From contig JBHGXV010000050.1 of assembly GCA_041920505.1 (NCBI GenBank), positions 1 through 19,884 of the forward strand: 19,884 nt of DNA, read 5' to 3'. Below, one piece after another: positions 13,111 to 19,884 of this stretch (position 1 is the stretch's first letter; every line of letters starts with the position of its first letter). This DNA is from JBHGXV01 sp041920505. Lineage in GTDB: Bacteria > Bacillota > Bacilli > Brevibacillales > Brevibacillaceae. Both the position numbers and the translations under genes were made by a program. Under the pieces are notes generated by a model that saw nothing but the letters and a program-made list of their open reading frames with translations, did no database searches and had not been told where the DNA came from.

Positions 13111-14217
13111 CTATTGCTTGCGGCTTTTGGCGTCCTGGGCCATGTGTTCCTGCAGTGTTTTGGAAAAATAGTGTTCCGACGACCCGTCCTTTTTCGTTAC
13201 GTAAAAGAAAAAATCGTGGTGGGCCGGTTTCACAGCCGCTTGCAGGGACGCTTGTCCAGGGTTGGCGATCGGCCCGGGCGGCAGTCCCGGGTGCAGATAC
13301 GTGTTGTACGGGCTGTTTACCTTCAGATCGTCGTACGTCAGACGCTCCCGCTGTTTGCCCAGCACGAACTGCACGGTGGCATCGGCCTGAAGCAGCCATC
13401 CCTCGCGCAGACGATTGTAATAGACGCCGGCCACAATCGGCCGCTCCTTGTCCACCACGACTTCGCGTTCAATGATGGAAGCCAGCGTCACCGCGTCGTC
13501 CATGCTCATCTTGCGCGCTTTCAATTCCTGGTCCCACTGTGGCCTCCACACTTTTTGGAACTGCGCCAACATCTTGGCAATAATCTCGTGGGCGCTGGCG
13601 CCTTTTTTCACTTCGTACGTCTCGGGAAACAAATACCCCTCCAGGCGATATTTTCTCCCTTCCTTTTTGGGAATAGACGCGACGAACGGGAATTCGGGAA
13701 ACGCCCCCTCGTTCACTTCACGCAAAAACGCCTGTTGGCTGACGAGCTGTTTTTTCTCCAGCAACGCGGCGATCTGTTCCACGTTCCAACCTTCCGGGAT
13801 GGTGACGCGGACGACGTCGGAGGTGACATCGCCGTCGACCAGGCGGTTGATGATCGTAAGCGGCGACTCGCCCGGCCGAAATTGGTAATCCCCTGCTTGC
13901 AACCGGTTACCCAGGCCCTTTGCCTTTACGTAGTAGGCAAACACCAGGCCGTTGCGAACCAGGCCGTTCTGCTCCAGCAGTTGTCCGATCTCCCGCACCG
14001 ACGAGCCAGTCGGAACGGTCACACGCACCGGCTTCGAGGCAGACGCCACGGGTTGAAGTTCGGCGTACACGTAAACCGCCGCAGCGGCAATGGCGAGCGC
14101 AATCGCGGCAAACAGCGCGATCAGCACCCTGCCGATGCGCCGTCCAACGCGTCCGTGGCCGCCTTTATCAGGGCCGGGCGCGTGAACGGTATGGGAAGGT
14201 GTTTTGATCAATTTCAA
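13111..14217 (-). CDS. mltG: Endolytic murein transglycosylase MltG (YceG-like)
   Basis: MltG cleaves nascent glycan strands at the membrane and helps set their length. The 368-residue protein has a basic cytoplasmic N-terminus (about 1-30), one membrane helix (about 31-51), a LysM-like part (about 65-115) and the YceG catalytic domain. The catalytic Glu is in LASIIEREV (E250), the counterpart of E218 in E. coli. LEGYLFPETY (192-201) and SPYNTYLHPGLPPGPIANPG are also family hallmarks. Start: TTG at 14215-14217 with GAGGAGG 8 nt upstream. A TATAAT about 34 nt upstream suggests its own promoter. Confidence 0.95.
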   Translation of the reverse strand: MKLIKTPSHTVHAPGPDKGGHGRVGRRIGRVLIALFAAIALAIAAAAVYVYAELQPVASASKPVRVTVPTGSSVREIGQLLEQNGLVRNGLVFAYYVKAKGLGNRLQAGDYQFRPGESPLTIINRLVDGDVTSDVVRVTIPEGWNVEQIAALLEKKQLVSQQAFLREVNEGAFPEFPFVASIPKKEGRKYRLEGYLFPETYEVKKGASAHEIIAKMLAQFQKVWRPQWDQELKARKMSMDDAVTLASIIEREVVVDKERPIVAGVYYNRLREGWLLQADATVQFVLGKQRERLTYDDLKVNSPYNTYLHPGLPPGPIANPGQASLQAAVKPAHHDFFFYVTKKDGSSEHYFSKTLQEHMAQDAKSRKQ

Positions 14218-14250
14218 CGAAAAGTCCTCCTCTTCGCAGCATCGCCATAC

Positions 14251-14256
14251 ATTATA
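14251..14256 (-). promoter_or_regulatory. Possible -10 element of the mltG promoter
   Basis: A perfect TATAAT on the minus strand lies between the upstream terminator (14291-14327) and the mltG start. No good -35 hexamer is found at 16-18 bp, so only the -10 is supported. Confidence 0.4.
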
Positions 14257-14290
14257 CCGAAGTTTGTCGGCAGTTGCATCCCGCAGGTAT

Positions 14291-14327
14291 GAAAAAAACC
14301 TTCCCGTCTCGCAAGGAGAGGGAAGGT
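14291..14327 (-). terminator. Intrinsic terminator of the coiled-coil gene
   Basis: On the minus strand ACCTTCCC (14320-14327) pairs with GGGAAGGT (14298-14305), followed by a seven-T run (14292-14298, overlapping the stem's last pair). It lies 21 nt after the stop at 14349. Confidence 0.85.
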
Positions 14328-14348
14328 GGCAAATCCGGCAAAGCCGAA

Positions 14349-14879
14349 TCAGGAAGCCGAAGAACTGCGGAACGAATTGCGCAGCTGGTACACCGCTTTT
14401 TTGTTATTGTGCGATTCCTGGATGAGAACGGCGATGTCCGCCTCAACCGAGTCGAAGCGCTGATTCATCTGCTGCTCCATCTGTTCGAAGCGCTGGTTCA
14501 TCCGTTGTTCGAACTGCTCGAAGCGTTGATCGATCTGTTGTTCAAACTGCTCGAAGCGTTGATCGATCTGTTGCTCCATCTGCTCGAAGCGTTGATTCAT
14601 CTGTTGTTCGAACTGCTCAAACCGCTGATCGATCTGCTCGAAGCGTTCATCGATCTGCCGAAAGCGTTCGTCAATCTGCCGGAAGCGTTGCTGGTTCTCA
14701 ACATTCTGTTGCTCCAAATGGTCGAGCCGTTGCTCCACCCGATCGAGCCGTTCCTCCACCCGGTCGAGCCGTTCCTCCACCCGGTCGAGCCGCCGGTCGA
14801 TGGCATCGAGCCGCTGTGTCACGTCTTCGCGAAACTGAACAATCGACAACAAAATTTTGTTTAACATGTCCCCGCTCAT
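14349..14879 (-). CDS. Coiled-coil repeat protein (176 aa), function unknown
   Basis: From the ATG at 14877-14879 (GGGGAGTG 6 nt upstream) the product is almost one long charged coiled coil. Residues 24-86 are heptads (LDRVEER, then FRQIDER) with Leu/Phe at position a and Val/Ile at d. From residue 87 the period changes to eleven: five copies of the type FEQxEQQxxQR start at F87, F98, F109, F120 and F131, with a sixth, degenerate one at F142. The C-terminus (VLIQESHNNKKAVYQLRN) is less repetitive. There is no signal peptide or membrane helix, so it should be cytoplasmic. I cannot assign a function; a structural or tethering protein is plausible. The frame is open to 15002, but that extension would include the promoter and has no ribosome binding site. 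It is a single-gene unit with its own terminator. Confidence 0.8.
   Translation of the reverse strand: MSGDMLNKILLSIVQFREDVTQRLDAIDRRLDRVEERLDRVEERLDRVEQRLDHLEQQNVENQQRFRQIDERFRQIDERFEQIDQRFEQFEQQMNQRFEQMEQQIDQRFEQFEQQIDQRFEQFEQRMNQRFEQMEQQMNQRFDSVEADIAVLIQESHNNKKAVYQLRNSFRSSSAS
14456..14621. repeat. Tandem 33-bp coding repeats
   Basis: Five 33-bp units encode the eleven-residue repeats of the coiled-coil protein, differing by a few substitutions. They are preceded by 21-bp units that encode the heptads (for example GTCGAGCCGTTCCTCCACCC repeated near 14740-14790). Copy number could vary between strains through slippage or recombination. Confidence 0.85.
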
Positions 14880-14903
14880 CTCGATCACTCCCCAATTGTT
14901 TTT

Positions 14904-14909
14904 ATTATA
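14904..14909 (-). promoter_or_regulatory. Possible -10 element of the coiled-coil gene promoter
   Basis: A perfect TATAAT on the minus strand lies 24 nt upstream of the coiled-coil start, in an AT-rich gap after the preceding terminator. No convincing -35 is seen. Confidence 0.45.
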
Positions 14910-14948
14910 CAACCTGCCCTTCCAAACTACCATGGGGAATTGGGACAG

Positions 14949-14984
14949 AAAAAAACCCTCCGCAAATTTGTCATGCGGAAGGGT
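14949..14984 (-). terminator. Intrinsic terminator of the 75-aa protein gene
   Basis: On the minus strand ACCCTTCCGCA pairs with TGCGGAGGGT (one bulged T) and is followed by TTTTTTT (14949-14955). It begins 14 nt after the stop at 14999. Confidence 0.8.
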
Positions 14985-14998
14985 TGATTTGGCTGATG

Positions 14999-15226
14999 TC
15001 AATATCCGTATACAAACGCTTCGTCGTCAAACCACTTCAGTCTGACCGGCTTTTCCGCAAAGGTAAATTCGCGGCCGCACAGGCACAGACGACCCGGTTC
15101 CTGCCGGCAGCACTGAAACTCTTTGAACGGGACGGATTCAATCATCGTAACGCGCCCGGAGTCGAACATGACAACCACCGTTCCATTCGTACGATTCGCG
15201 GTTTCCCGTTCCACAACCATAGCCAT
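14999..15226 (-). CDS. Small hypothetical protein with Cys motifs (75 aa)
   Basis: This minus-strand gene starts at the ATG at 15224-15226 (MAMVVERETANRTNG), with AAGGAG 9 nt upstream. An ATG three codons earlier abuts the ribosome binding site, and the frame is open to 15289, giving 96 residues at most. The body is predicted beta-rich (TVVVMFDSGRVTMIESVPF). It holds a CC pair and a CxC pair (FQCC, LCLCGREF) separated by eight residues, which could bind zinc. The tail is KPVRLKWFDDEAFVYGY. I do not recognise the family. It has its own strong terminator and a TACAAT about 45 nt upstream (15270-15275), so it is probably a single-gene unit. Confidence 0.65.
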   Translation of the reverse strand: MAMVVERETANRTNGTVVVMFDSGRVTMIESVPFKEFQCCRQEPGRLCLCGREFTFAEKPVRLKWFDDEAFVYGY

Positions 15227-15314
15227 TCGTTTCATCTCCTTGGTTCCAACCGGTATTGAACACACTTTTATTGTATCGGAGGAACACAAGAAAATGACTT
15301 CGACTTTCTGACCA

Positions 15315-15332
15315 AACCGTTAAGAAACGGTT
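15315..15332. repeat. Inverted repeat downstream of the DUF1292 gene
   Basis: AACCGTT (15315-15321) and AACGGTT (15326-15332) form a perfect 7-bp inverted repeat with a 4-nt loop, 16 nt after the DUF1292 gene stop. No T-run follows in either direction that would make a classic terminator. It could be a weak terminator of the ireB-ruvX-DUF1292 operon or a protein-binding site. Confidence 0.35.
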
Positions 15333-15348
15333 AACAAAAAGTGAACGC

Positions 15349-15645
15349 CTAGATGTCGCTGTTCTCCAAATCGGCGAGCAGCGTCTCAAAGGTGGCTTCC
15401 ACTTGCTCCCATTCCTCGTCGTCCTCGATCGGTTGCAGCGTGTCCGTTCCGTCGTAGCGAAGGAAGTGGACTTCGTACTCCTCCTGATCTTCCTGATCGA
15501 CAGGGACAAGGACGAGGTAGGAGCGGTCTTCAATGTCGAAGATGTACATCACCCGAAAGTCGCGGGCGGTGCCCTGTTCGTCGCCTTCTTCGGTAAGCGC
15601 GATCACGTCGCCCACTTCAAATTCTGTCAACATTTCCTCACTCAT
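15349..15645 (-). CDS. DUF1292 family protein (YrzB-like)
   Basis: This small, very acidic cytoplasmic protein has 98 residues from the second of two adjacent ATGs (15643-15645), which is better spaced (6 nt) from AGGTGA than the first. It matches the DUF1292 family in size and in the pattern DVIALTEEGDEQGTARDFRV, DIEDRSYLVLVPVDQEDQEE and FLRYDG. No biochemical role is known to me. It is the last gene of the ireB-ruvX operon, as in B. subtilis (yrzL-yrrK-yrzB). Its ribosome binding site contains the ruvX stop codon, so the two are translationally coupled. Confidence 0.85.
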   Translation of the reverse strand: MSEEMLTEFEVGDVIALTEEGDEQGTARDFRVMYIFDIEDRSYLVLVPVDQEDQEEYEVHFLRYDGTDTLQPIEDDEEWEQVEATFETLLADLENSDI

Positions 15646-15651
15646 CATGGG

Positions 15652-16065
15652 TCACCTCGATTGGGCGTCCAAATAACCCTGCAGGATCAGTGTGGCCGCC
15701 ATTTTGTCTATTACCTGTTTGCGCTTTTGCCGGCTGACGTCGGCGGCGATGAGCATCTTCTCCGCCGCCATCGTGGTCAGCCTCTCGTCCCACAAGCGGA
15801 CGGGCAGCGATGTGCGTTCGGCCAACTGGCGGGCAAACGCCTGACAAGCTTCGCCTCTTTGGCCGATCGTACCGTTCATGTTCTTGGGAAGTCCGACGAC
15901 GATCTCTTCCACCTGATAACGGGCGATGAGCTCGGCCAGGCGGGCGAAGTCTTTTTCCGGCGACTGCCGCCGGATCGTCTCCACCCCCTGTGCCGTCCAG
16001 CCCATCTCGTCACTTACCGCGACACCGATGGTCTTCTCCCCGACATCCAAACCGAGTATGCGCAT
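15652..16065 (-). CDS. ruvX: Holliday junction resolvase-like / pre-16S rRNA nuclease RuvX (YqgF)
   Basis: The 137-residue product has the RNase H-like fold of the YqgF family. The first catalytic Asp is in MRILGLDVGEKTIGVAVSDE, the second acidic region is EEIVVGLPKNMNGTIG, and the last is in LPVRLWDERLTT, all as expected for a nuclease. Members act in 5'-end maturation of 16S rRNA in E. coli and have been proposed to act on recombination intermediates. Start: ATG at 16063-16065 with AGAAGGAG 6 nt upstream. It sits between ireB and the DUF1292 gene in the conserved order. Confidence 0.95.
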   Translation of the reverse strand: MRILGLDVGEKTIGVAVSDEMGWTAQGVETIRRQSPEKDFARLAELIARYQVEEIVVGLPKNMNGTIGQRGEACQAFARQLAERTSLPVRLWDERLTTMAAEKMLIAADVSRQKRKQVIDKMAATLILQGYLDAQSR

Positions 16066-16122
16066 GAAAAACTCCTTCTATAACCGATTCCGGGCACGTG
16101 CCTGCCAGACGGGTGCGGTGAT

Positions 16123-16386
16123 TTACGGCCGGTTTTGATCCAGGTATACCTTAACCAATTCTTCCAGAATCTTATCCCGTTCGATCTTTCCGATGAGGCT
16201 GCGCGCATTGTTGTGTCGCGGAATGAAGGCAGGATCACCGGAGAGCAGATAACCGACGATCTGGGTGATTGGATTGTATCCTTTCTCTTGCAGAGCACGA
16301 TAGACTTCGGTGAGCGTCTCCCTTACTTCCGCTTCACTCGTTTCCTTGGGCACCGTATACTTCATGGTATTATCCATGGAACTCAT
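16123..16386 (-). CDS. ireB: IreB family regulatory phosphoprotein (UPF0297)
   Basis: This 87-residue cytoplasmic protein matches the IreB/YrzL family: MSSMDNTMKYTV at the N-terminus, then EKGYNPITQIVGYLLSGDPA, FIPRHNNARSLIGKIERDKI and LEELVKVYL. In Enterococcus faecalis IreB is phosphorylated on N-terminal threonines by the PASTA kinase IreK and negatively controls cephalosporin resistance; Thr residues are present here at equivalent places. I chose the ATG at 16384-16386, six nt after GAGGTG. The frame is open to 16395, but those GTG/TTG codons overlap the ribosome binding site. It is the first gene of ireB-ruvX-DUF1292; a hairpin stands just upstream. Confidence 0.93.
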   Translation of the reverse strand: MSSMDNTMKYTVPKETSEAEVRETLTEVYRALQEKGYNPITQIVGYLLSGDPAFIPRHNNARSLIGKIERDKILEELVKVYLDQNRP

Positions 16387-16403
16387 CACCAACACCTCGC
16401 TTC

Positions 16404-16425
16404 TGTAGAGAAGAGTCGCTCTACA
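16404..16425 (-). repeat. Hairpin in the ireB 5' leader
   Basis: TGTAGAG (16404-16410) and CTCTACA (16419-16425) form a perfect 7-bp stem with an 8-nt loop, ending a few bases upstream of the ireB ribosome binding site. No T-run follows. The rest of the 119-bp gap between alaS and ireB includes an A7T6 tract (about 16481-16495) that is not a normal terminator, and no clear ireB promoter. Confidence 0.4.
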
Positions 16426-16505
16426 ATGATCTCGTTACCACAACTGTATTCGCTTTCGGCAGGGGCGAATCCTTGTCCGGAAAAAAATTTTTTCTCAAAG
16501 CGGCC

Positions 16506-19154
16506 TTACTTCGCTACCGCTTGCGCTTCCACCAACTGGGCGACGACGGCCAGTGCGTCGGACAGTTTGGCCGGTTCCTTGCCGCCCGCTTGCGCCATGT
16601 CGGGACGACCGCCGCCGCCACCGCCGCAACGGGTTGCCACTTCCTTGACGATCTTGCCGGCGTGGTAGCCTTGCTCCATCAAGTCTTTGGTGACCCCGGC
16701 CACGAGGTTGACCTTGTCTTGTTCGACCGCTCCGAGCACGATCACCGCAGACCCCAGTTTGGTTTTCAGTTCGTCCACCATGCCGCGCAAGTTGTCCATG
16801 TCGGTCGCCGTGACGCGGGCGGCCAGCACGTTGACGCCGCCGACAACCTTGACCTGATCGGCGAGCGAAGCCGCTTCGATGTGGCCCAGGCGGGCGCGCA
16901 GCGATTCGTTTTCGCGTTGCAACTCTTTCACCTGTTGCAGGACGGCTTCGACGCGAGCCGGCGTCTCATGCAACTGCGGCGATTTGACGGCTTGCGCCAC
17001 TTCGCGCAAGGTCTTTAGTTGCTGGTCGAGGAACTGGTAAGCGCCGCGACCGGTCACCGCTTCGATCCGACGGGTGCCTGCGCCAATGCCGCTCTCGCTC
17101 ACAATCTTAAACAGACCGATCTCTGCCGTATTGTTCACATGGCAGCCGCCGCACAGCTCCAAGCTGTAATCGCCTACCTGCACCACGCGGACGATGTCGC
17201 CGTACTTCTCTCCGAACAGGGCCATTGCCCCCATCGCTTTGGCCTCGGCGATCGGCTTGTGCGTGATGTTCACTTCGAGGTTGGCCCAGATTTTTTCGTT
17301 GACGATCGCTTCGATGCGGGCCAGTTCTTCTTGAGACACCGCGCTGATATGGGTGAAGTCGAAGCGCAGACGCTCCGGAGCCACCAGCGATCCGGCCTGG
17401 TTGACGTGCGTGCCCAGCACGTCCTTGAGCGCCTGGTGCAACAGGTGTGTCGCCGTATGGTTCTTGACGATGTCCAGCCGCGCTTCGCGGTTCACGTCGG
17501 CGCGCACCTTGTCGCCCACGCGCAGGACCCCGGCTTCGACGACGACATTGTGCACGTGTTGGCCCATCGGCCCTTTTTGCACGTCGGTGACACGCGCTTT
17601 CACCATGTCGGAGGTGAAGAAGCCTTCGTCGTTTACCTGACCGCCGCTCTCCGCGTAAAACGGCGTGCGGTCCAGCACCACCTGGCAGGTTTGCCCTTCC
17701 TGCACCTCATCGACCAGTTGATTGTCCAAAATCAAGGTGACGACTTTGGCATCCGTTACCAATTCAGTATACCCAACAAACTCGCTCGTAACCGTCAGAT
17801 CGGCGAGCGGTCCGCCCTGTGTCTGCATGCTGTCCACGTCCTGACGGGCGGCGCGGGCGCGTTGCCGCTGCTCTTCCATCGCCTGCTCGAAACCGTCGCG
17901 GTCCACGGTCATGCCGTGCTCGCGGGCGAAGTCTTCGGTCAGGTCAACCGGGAAGCCGTAGGTGTCGTACAGTTTGAACGTGTCGGCGCCGCTGAGCTGG
18001 GTCTTTCCTGTGGCCTTGGCCTCTTGCACCATCGATTCGAGAATCGCCAACCCCTCGTTGAGGGTCTCGTGGAACCGCTCTTCCTCGGTGCGGATCACTT
18101 TTTCGATAAACTCGCGCTTCTGCACCACTTCCGGATAAAACTCGCCCATCATCTTGCCGACCACTTCGGTCAGGCGGTAGAGGAACGGTTTCTCGATGCC
18201 GAGCAGTTTGCCCATGCGCACGGCGCGGCGCAAGAGGCGGCGAATGACATACCCGCGTCCTTCGTTGGACGGCAGGGCGCCGTCGCCGATCGCAAACACC
18301 ACCGTACGGGCGTGGTCGGCGATCACCTTGAGCGCGACGTCTTTTTCCGGATCGGCCTTGTACGGCACGCCGGAGATGGCGCTGGTCGCCTCGATCAGCG
18401 GGAACAACAGGTCGGTCTCGTAGTTGTTGTCCACGTCCTGCAAAATGGAGGCCATCCGCTCCAGCCCCATCCCGGTGTCGATGTTCTTCTTCGGCAGCGG
18501 CGTGTAGGTGCCGTCCGGGTTGTGGTTAAACTGGGAGAACACCAGGTTCCACACTTCCAGGTAGCGCTCGTTTTCGCCGCCCGGGTACAATTCGGGATCG
18601 TTCGGGTCGTTGCCGTACCGTTCGCCGCGGTCGTAGAAAATCTCCGTGTTCGGCCCGCTCGGCCCTTCGCCGATGTCCCAGAAGTTGCCCTCAAGACGGA
18701 TGATCCGCTCTTCCGGAATGCCCACCTTGTTGTGCCAGATTTCGAACGCCTCGTCGTCTTCGGGGTGAATCGTCACCGACAGGCGGTTCGGGTCAAACCC
18801 GATCCACTCTGGACTGGTCAAAAACTCCCAGGCCCAGAGAATCGCCTCTTCCTTGAAGTAGTCGCCGATCGAGAAGTTGCCCAGCATCTCAAAAAACGTG
18901 TGATGGCGGGCGGTGCGGCCGACGTTTTCGATGTCGTTGGTGCGGATCGACTTTTGCGAGTTGGCGATGCGCGGATTTTCCGGCACCACCCGTCCGTCGA
19001 AATACTTTTTCAGCGGCGCCATCCCGCAGTTGATCCACAACAGCGACGGGTCGTCATGTGGAATGAGCGGAGCGCTCGGTTCGATGTGGTGTCCCTTGCT
19101 TTTGAAAAAGTCGAGATACATCTGGCGAATCTGATTGCCGGTCAGTTTCTTCAT
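16506..19154 (-). CDS. alaS: Alanyl-tRNA synthetase
   Basis: AlaS charges tRNA-Ala and edits mischarged Ser and Gly. The 882-residue protein has the class II catalytic domain (residues about 1-360, with MYLDFFKSKGHH and NSQKSIRTNDIENVGRTARH), a tRNA-recognition part, the editing domain with zinc ligands H566-x3-H570 (NHTATHLLHQAL) and C668/H672 (ELCGGCHVNN), and the C-Ala domain ending in a Gly-rich RCGGGGGGRPDMAQAGGK. Start: ATG at 19152-19154 with AAAGGAGG 8 nt upstream. The frame is open to 19304, but that would be translation of the T-box terminator. Expression is governed by the T-box leader and a strong promoter. Confidence 0.98.
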   Translation of the reverse strand: MKKLTGNQIRQMYLDFFKSKGHHIEPSAPLIPHDDPSLLWINCGMAPLKKYFDGRVVPENPRIANSQKSIRTNDIENVGRTARHHTFFEMLGNFSIGDYFKEEAILWAWEFLTSPEWIGFDPNRLSVTIHPEDDEAFEIWHNKVGIPEERIIRLEGNFWDIGEGPSGPNTEIFYDRGERYGNDPNDPELYPGGENERYLEVWNLVFSQFNHNPDGTYTPLPKKNIDTGMGLERMASILQDVDNNYETDLLFPLIEATSAISGVPYKADPEKDVALKVIADHARTVVFAIGDGALPSNEGRGYVIRRLLRRAVRMGKLLGIEKPFLYRLTEVVGKMMGEFYPEVVQKREFIEKVIRTEEERFHETLNEGLAILESMVQEAKATGKTQLSGADTFKLYDTYGFPVDLTEDFAREHGMTVDRDGFEQAMEEQRQRARAARQDVDSMQTQGGPLADLTVTSEFVGYTELVTDAKVVTLILDNQLVDEVQEGQTCQVVLDRTPFYAESGGQVNDEGFFTSDMVKARVTDVQKGPMGQHVHNVVVEAGVLRVGDKVRADVNREARLDIVKNHTATHLLHQALKDVLGTHVNQAGSLVAPERLRFDFTHISAVSQEELARIEAIVNEKIWANLEVNITHKPIAEAKAMGAMALFGEKYGDIVRVVQVGDYSLELCGGCHVNNTAEIGLFKIVSESGIGAGTRRIEAVTGRGAYQFLDQQLKTLREVAQAVKSPQLHETPARVEAVLQQVKELQRENESLRARLGHIEAASLADQVKVVGGVNVLAARVTATDMDNLRGMVDELKTKLGSAVIVLGAVEQDKVNLVAGVTKDLMEQGYHAGKIVKEVATRCGGGGGGRPDMAQAGGKEPAKLSDALAVVAQLVEAQAVAK

Positions 19155-19188
19155 CGGTACATCCTCCTTTGGCGTCATGCTTGGGAAT

Positions 19189-19439
19189 AAAAAAAGTCCC
19201 CATCCCCCATCAGGGACGAGAACTTGCTCTCGCGGTACCACCCTGCTTACAGACAACGCGCGTACAGCGCCGCCTGTCGCTCCTGTGACCGGTAACGAGG
19301 TCAACCGCCGGTTTTTGCCCGGTCTTGGGAATAGCGTTCGGCTACTCTTCTTCTGAACGCCCTCTCAACCGCGGAGCGTCCTCTCTGTAGAAGGGCTGTA
19401 GCTTACTCGTTCCTTCATCGATCCAGCTTGTTGATATAT
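19189..19439 (-). promoter_or_regulatory. T-box riboswitch of alaS (specifier GCU, alanine)
   Basis: The minus strand carries the T-box sequence AGGGTGGTACCGCG (19231-19244). It is followed by a terminator, GTCCC (19213-19217) pairing with GGGAC (19196-19200) and then seven T (19189-19195). Stem I is formed by GGAA/TTCC (19410-19413 with 19328-19331) and GCTAC/GTAGC (19398-19402 with 19341-19345). The internal loop contains GAAC followed by GCT (19333-19335), the expected place of the specifier codon and an alanine codon. AGAG and GGTTGAGAG elements of the distal stem are present. Uncharged tRNA-Ala should stabilise the antiterminator and turn alaS on. Confidence 0.95.
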
Positions 19440-19445
19440 GTTGGT

Positions 19446-19475
19446 ATTATAGAATTTCTTTTGTTTGATTGTCAA
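19446..19475 (-). promoter_or_regulatory. Sigma-A promoter of alaS
   Basis: On the minus strand a perfect TTGACA (19470-19475) and a perfect TATAAT (19446-19451) are 18 bp apart, giving a transcript start near 19439, just upstream of T-box stem I. The -35 shares bases with the stop codon of the upstream permease gene. Confidence 0.9.
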
Positions 19476-19884
19476 CTTTCGCGCATGAGCAGGGATATAC
19501 GGACAATCACCACTTTTACCACGGCCAGAATCGGGACAGCCAGGATCAATCCGGGAATCCCCGCTATCTCCTCGCCCGTGAGCAGGGCAAAAATAATCAG
19601 CAAGGGATGCAGGTGCAAAGAGCGGCCGACGATGTGCGGCGAGAGAATGTTGCCTTCCACCACCTGAATGACGAGGTTGACGGCCAACGCCAACAGCGCC
19701 AGTCTGGTGGAAATCGTCAGGGCGATAATGATCCCGGGGATGGCCCCGATCAAGGGACCGATAAACGGAATCACATTGGTGACGGCCACCAGGGCCGCCA
19801 GCACAAACGGATACGGCATGCCGATCAGCCAATACCCGAGGTAGGCGAAAGCGCCGACCAAAAGCGCCACCACCATCTGGCCGT
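19472..19884 (-). CDS. AI-2E family transporter (YrrI-like), 3' part only
   Basis: Only the C-terminal part (about 137 residues) is in the window; the gene continues beyond the right edge. Several hydrophobic helices are visible (VVALLVGAFAYLGYWLIGM, VLAALVAVTNVIPFIGPLIG, IPGIIIALTIS, ALLALAVNLVIQVVEGN, LLIIFALLTGEEIAGIPGLI). The FIGPLIGAIPG and VEGNILSPHIVG motifs are typical of the AI-2E/PerM permease family (PF01594). Substrates differ widely in this family and cannot be told here. In B. subtilis yrrI is also found upstream of alaS. Confidence 0.88.
   Translation of the reverse strand, partial: GQMVVALLVGAFAYLGYWLIGMPYPFVLAALVAVTNVIPFIGPLIGAIPGIIIALTISTRLALLALAVNLVIQVVEGNILSPHIVGRSLHLHPLLIIFALLTGEEIAGIPGLILAVPILAVVKVVIVRISLLMRES

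Noticed and set aside
14880..15002. N-terminal extension of the coiled-coil protein by 41 codons
   Set aside because: It would cover the TATAAT and the previous terminator; the internal ATG at 14879 has the ribosome binding site.
16481..16495. A7T6 tract after alaS as an intrinsic terminator
   Set aside because: It lacks a GC-rich stem; the pairing would be only A-T, which is not a credible terminator.
17019..19190. 723-codon plus-strand open frame opposite alaS
   Set aside because: Antisense shadow of alaS; His/Val/Arg-rich and without known motifs.
19155..19304. N-terminal extension of alaS by 50 codons
   Set aside because: The extension is translation of the T-box and terminator; the ATG at 19154 has a strong ribosome binding site and the family's normal N-terminus.
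1..19884. tRNA or rRNA genes and insertion sequences
   Set aside because: I looked for tRNA-like GGTTCGA/T-arm patterns, rRNA stretches, transposase-like products and terminal inverted repeats with target duplications and found none that hold up.

Overview
This window looks like a chromosomal segment of a moderately GC-rich, endospore-forming member of the Bacilli. The evidence is an uninterrupted pro-sigma-K gene, a T-box-controlled alaS, and a block on the minus strand (AI-2E-family permease, alaS, ireB, ruvX, DUF1292 gene, mltG, trmR, trhP1, trhP2, udk) in the order known from the yrrI-alaS-yrzL-yrrK-yrzB-yrrL-yrrM-yrrN-yrrO-udk region of Bacillus subtilis. The genus cannot be fixed from this sequence alone.

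Left part (1-4250), accessory and visibly more AT-rich. The leader-proximal end of a CRISPR array (three 30-bp repeats, no cas genes in view) runs off the left edge. Next come two tiny overlapping minus-strand reading frames that I do not recognise, then an Asp-box/BNR beta-propeller lipoprotein. After it lies a compact Type II restriction-modification cassette: a controller (C) protein and a ScaI-like endonuclease on the plus strand, converging on a beta-class DNA methyltransferase on the minus strand. A 14-bp sequence containing the C-box core occurs once upstream of the C gene and once over the methyltransferase start. The first copy also lies inside the apparent promoter of the divergent lipoprotein gene. 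CRISPR and R-M together suggest a small defence cluster next to sigK.

Middle part (4250-9490). sigK carries an intact 20-residue pro-sequence. A stand-alone JAMM/MPN metalloprotease gene converges on, and overlaps, a class B penicillin-binding protein gene. Divergent from the latter, a textbook c-di-GMP-I (GEMM) riboswitch with an intrinsic terminator precedes a transmembrane methyl-accepting chemotaxis protein, so motility or taxis signalling appears tied to c-di-GMP. This receptor sits where greA would be expected next to udk.

Right part (9490-19884), conserved core, all on the minus strand. alaS has its own promoter and an alanine (GCU) T-box leader. ireB-ruvX-DUF1292 form a tight operon. 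A 75-residue Cys-containing protein and a striking coiled-coil protein (heptads switching to 11-residue repeats) are separate units with their own terminators. mltG is followed by a promoter driving trmR-trhP1-trhP2-udk, which links tRNA wobble-uridine hydroxylation and methoxylation to uridine salvage. The partial AI-2E-family permease runs off the right edge.

Most long plus-strand open frames opposite the minus-strand genes are GC-rich antisense shadows and were left out. The most rewarding items are the C-box logic and its possible capture of the neighbouring lipoprotein promoter, the riboswitch-MCP unit, the small ORF pair beside the CRISPR leader, and the heptad-to-hendecad coiled coil.
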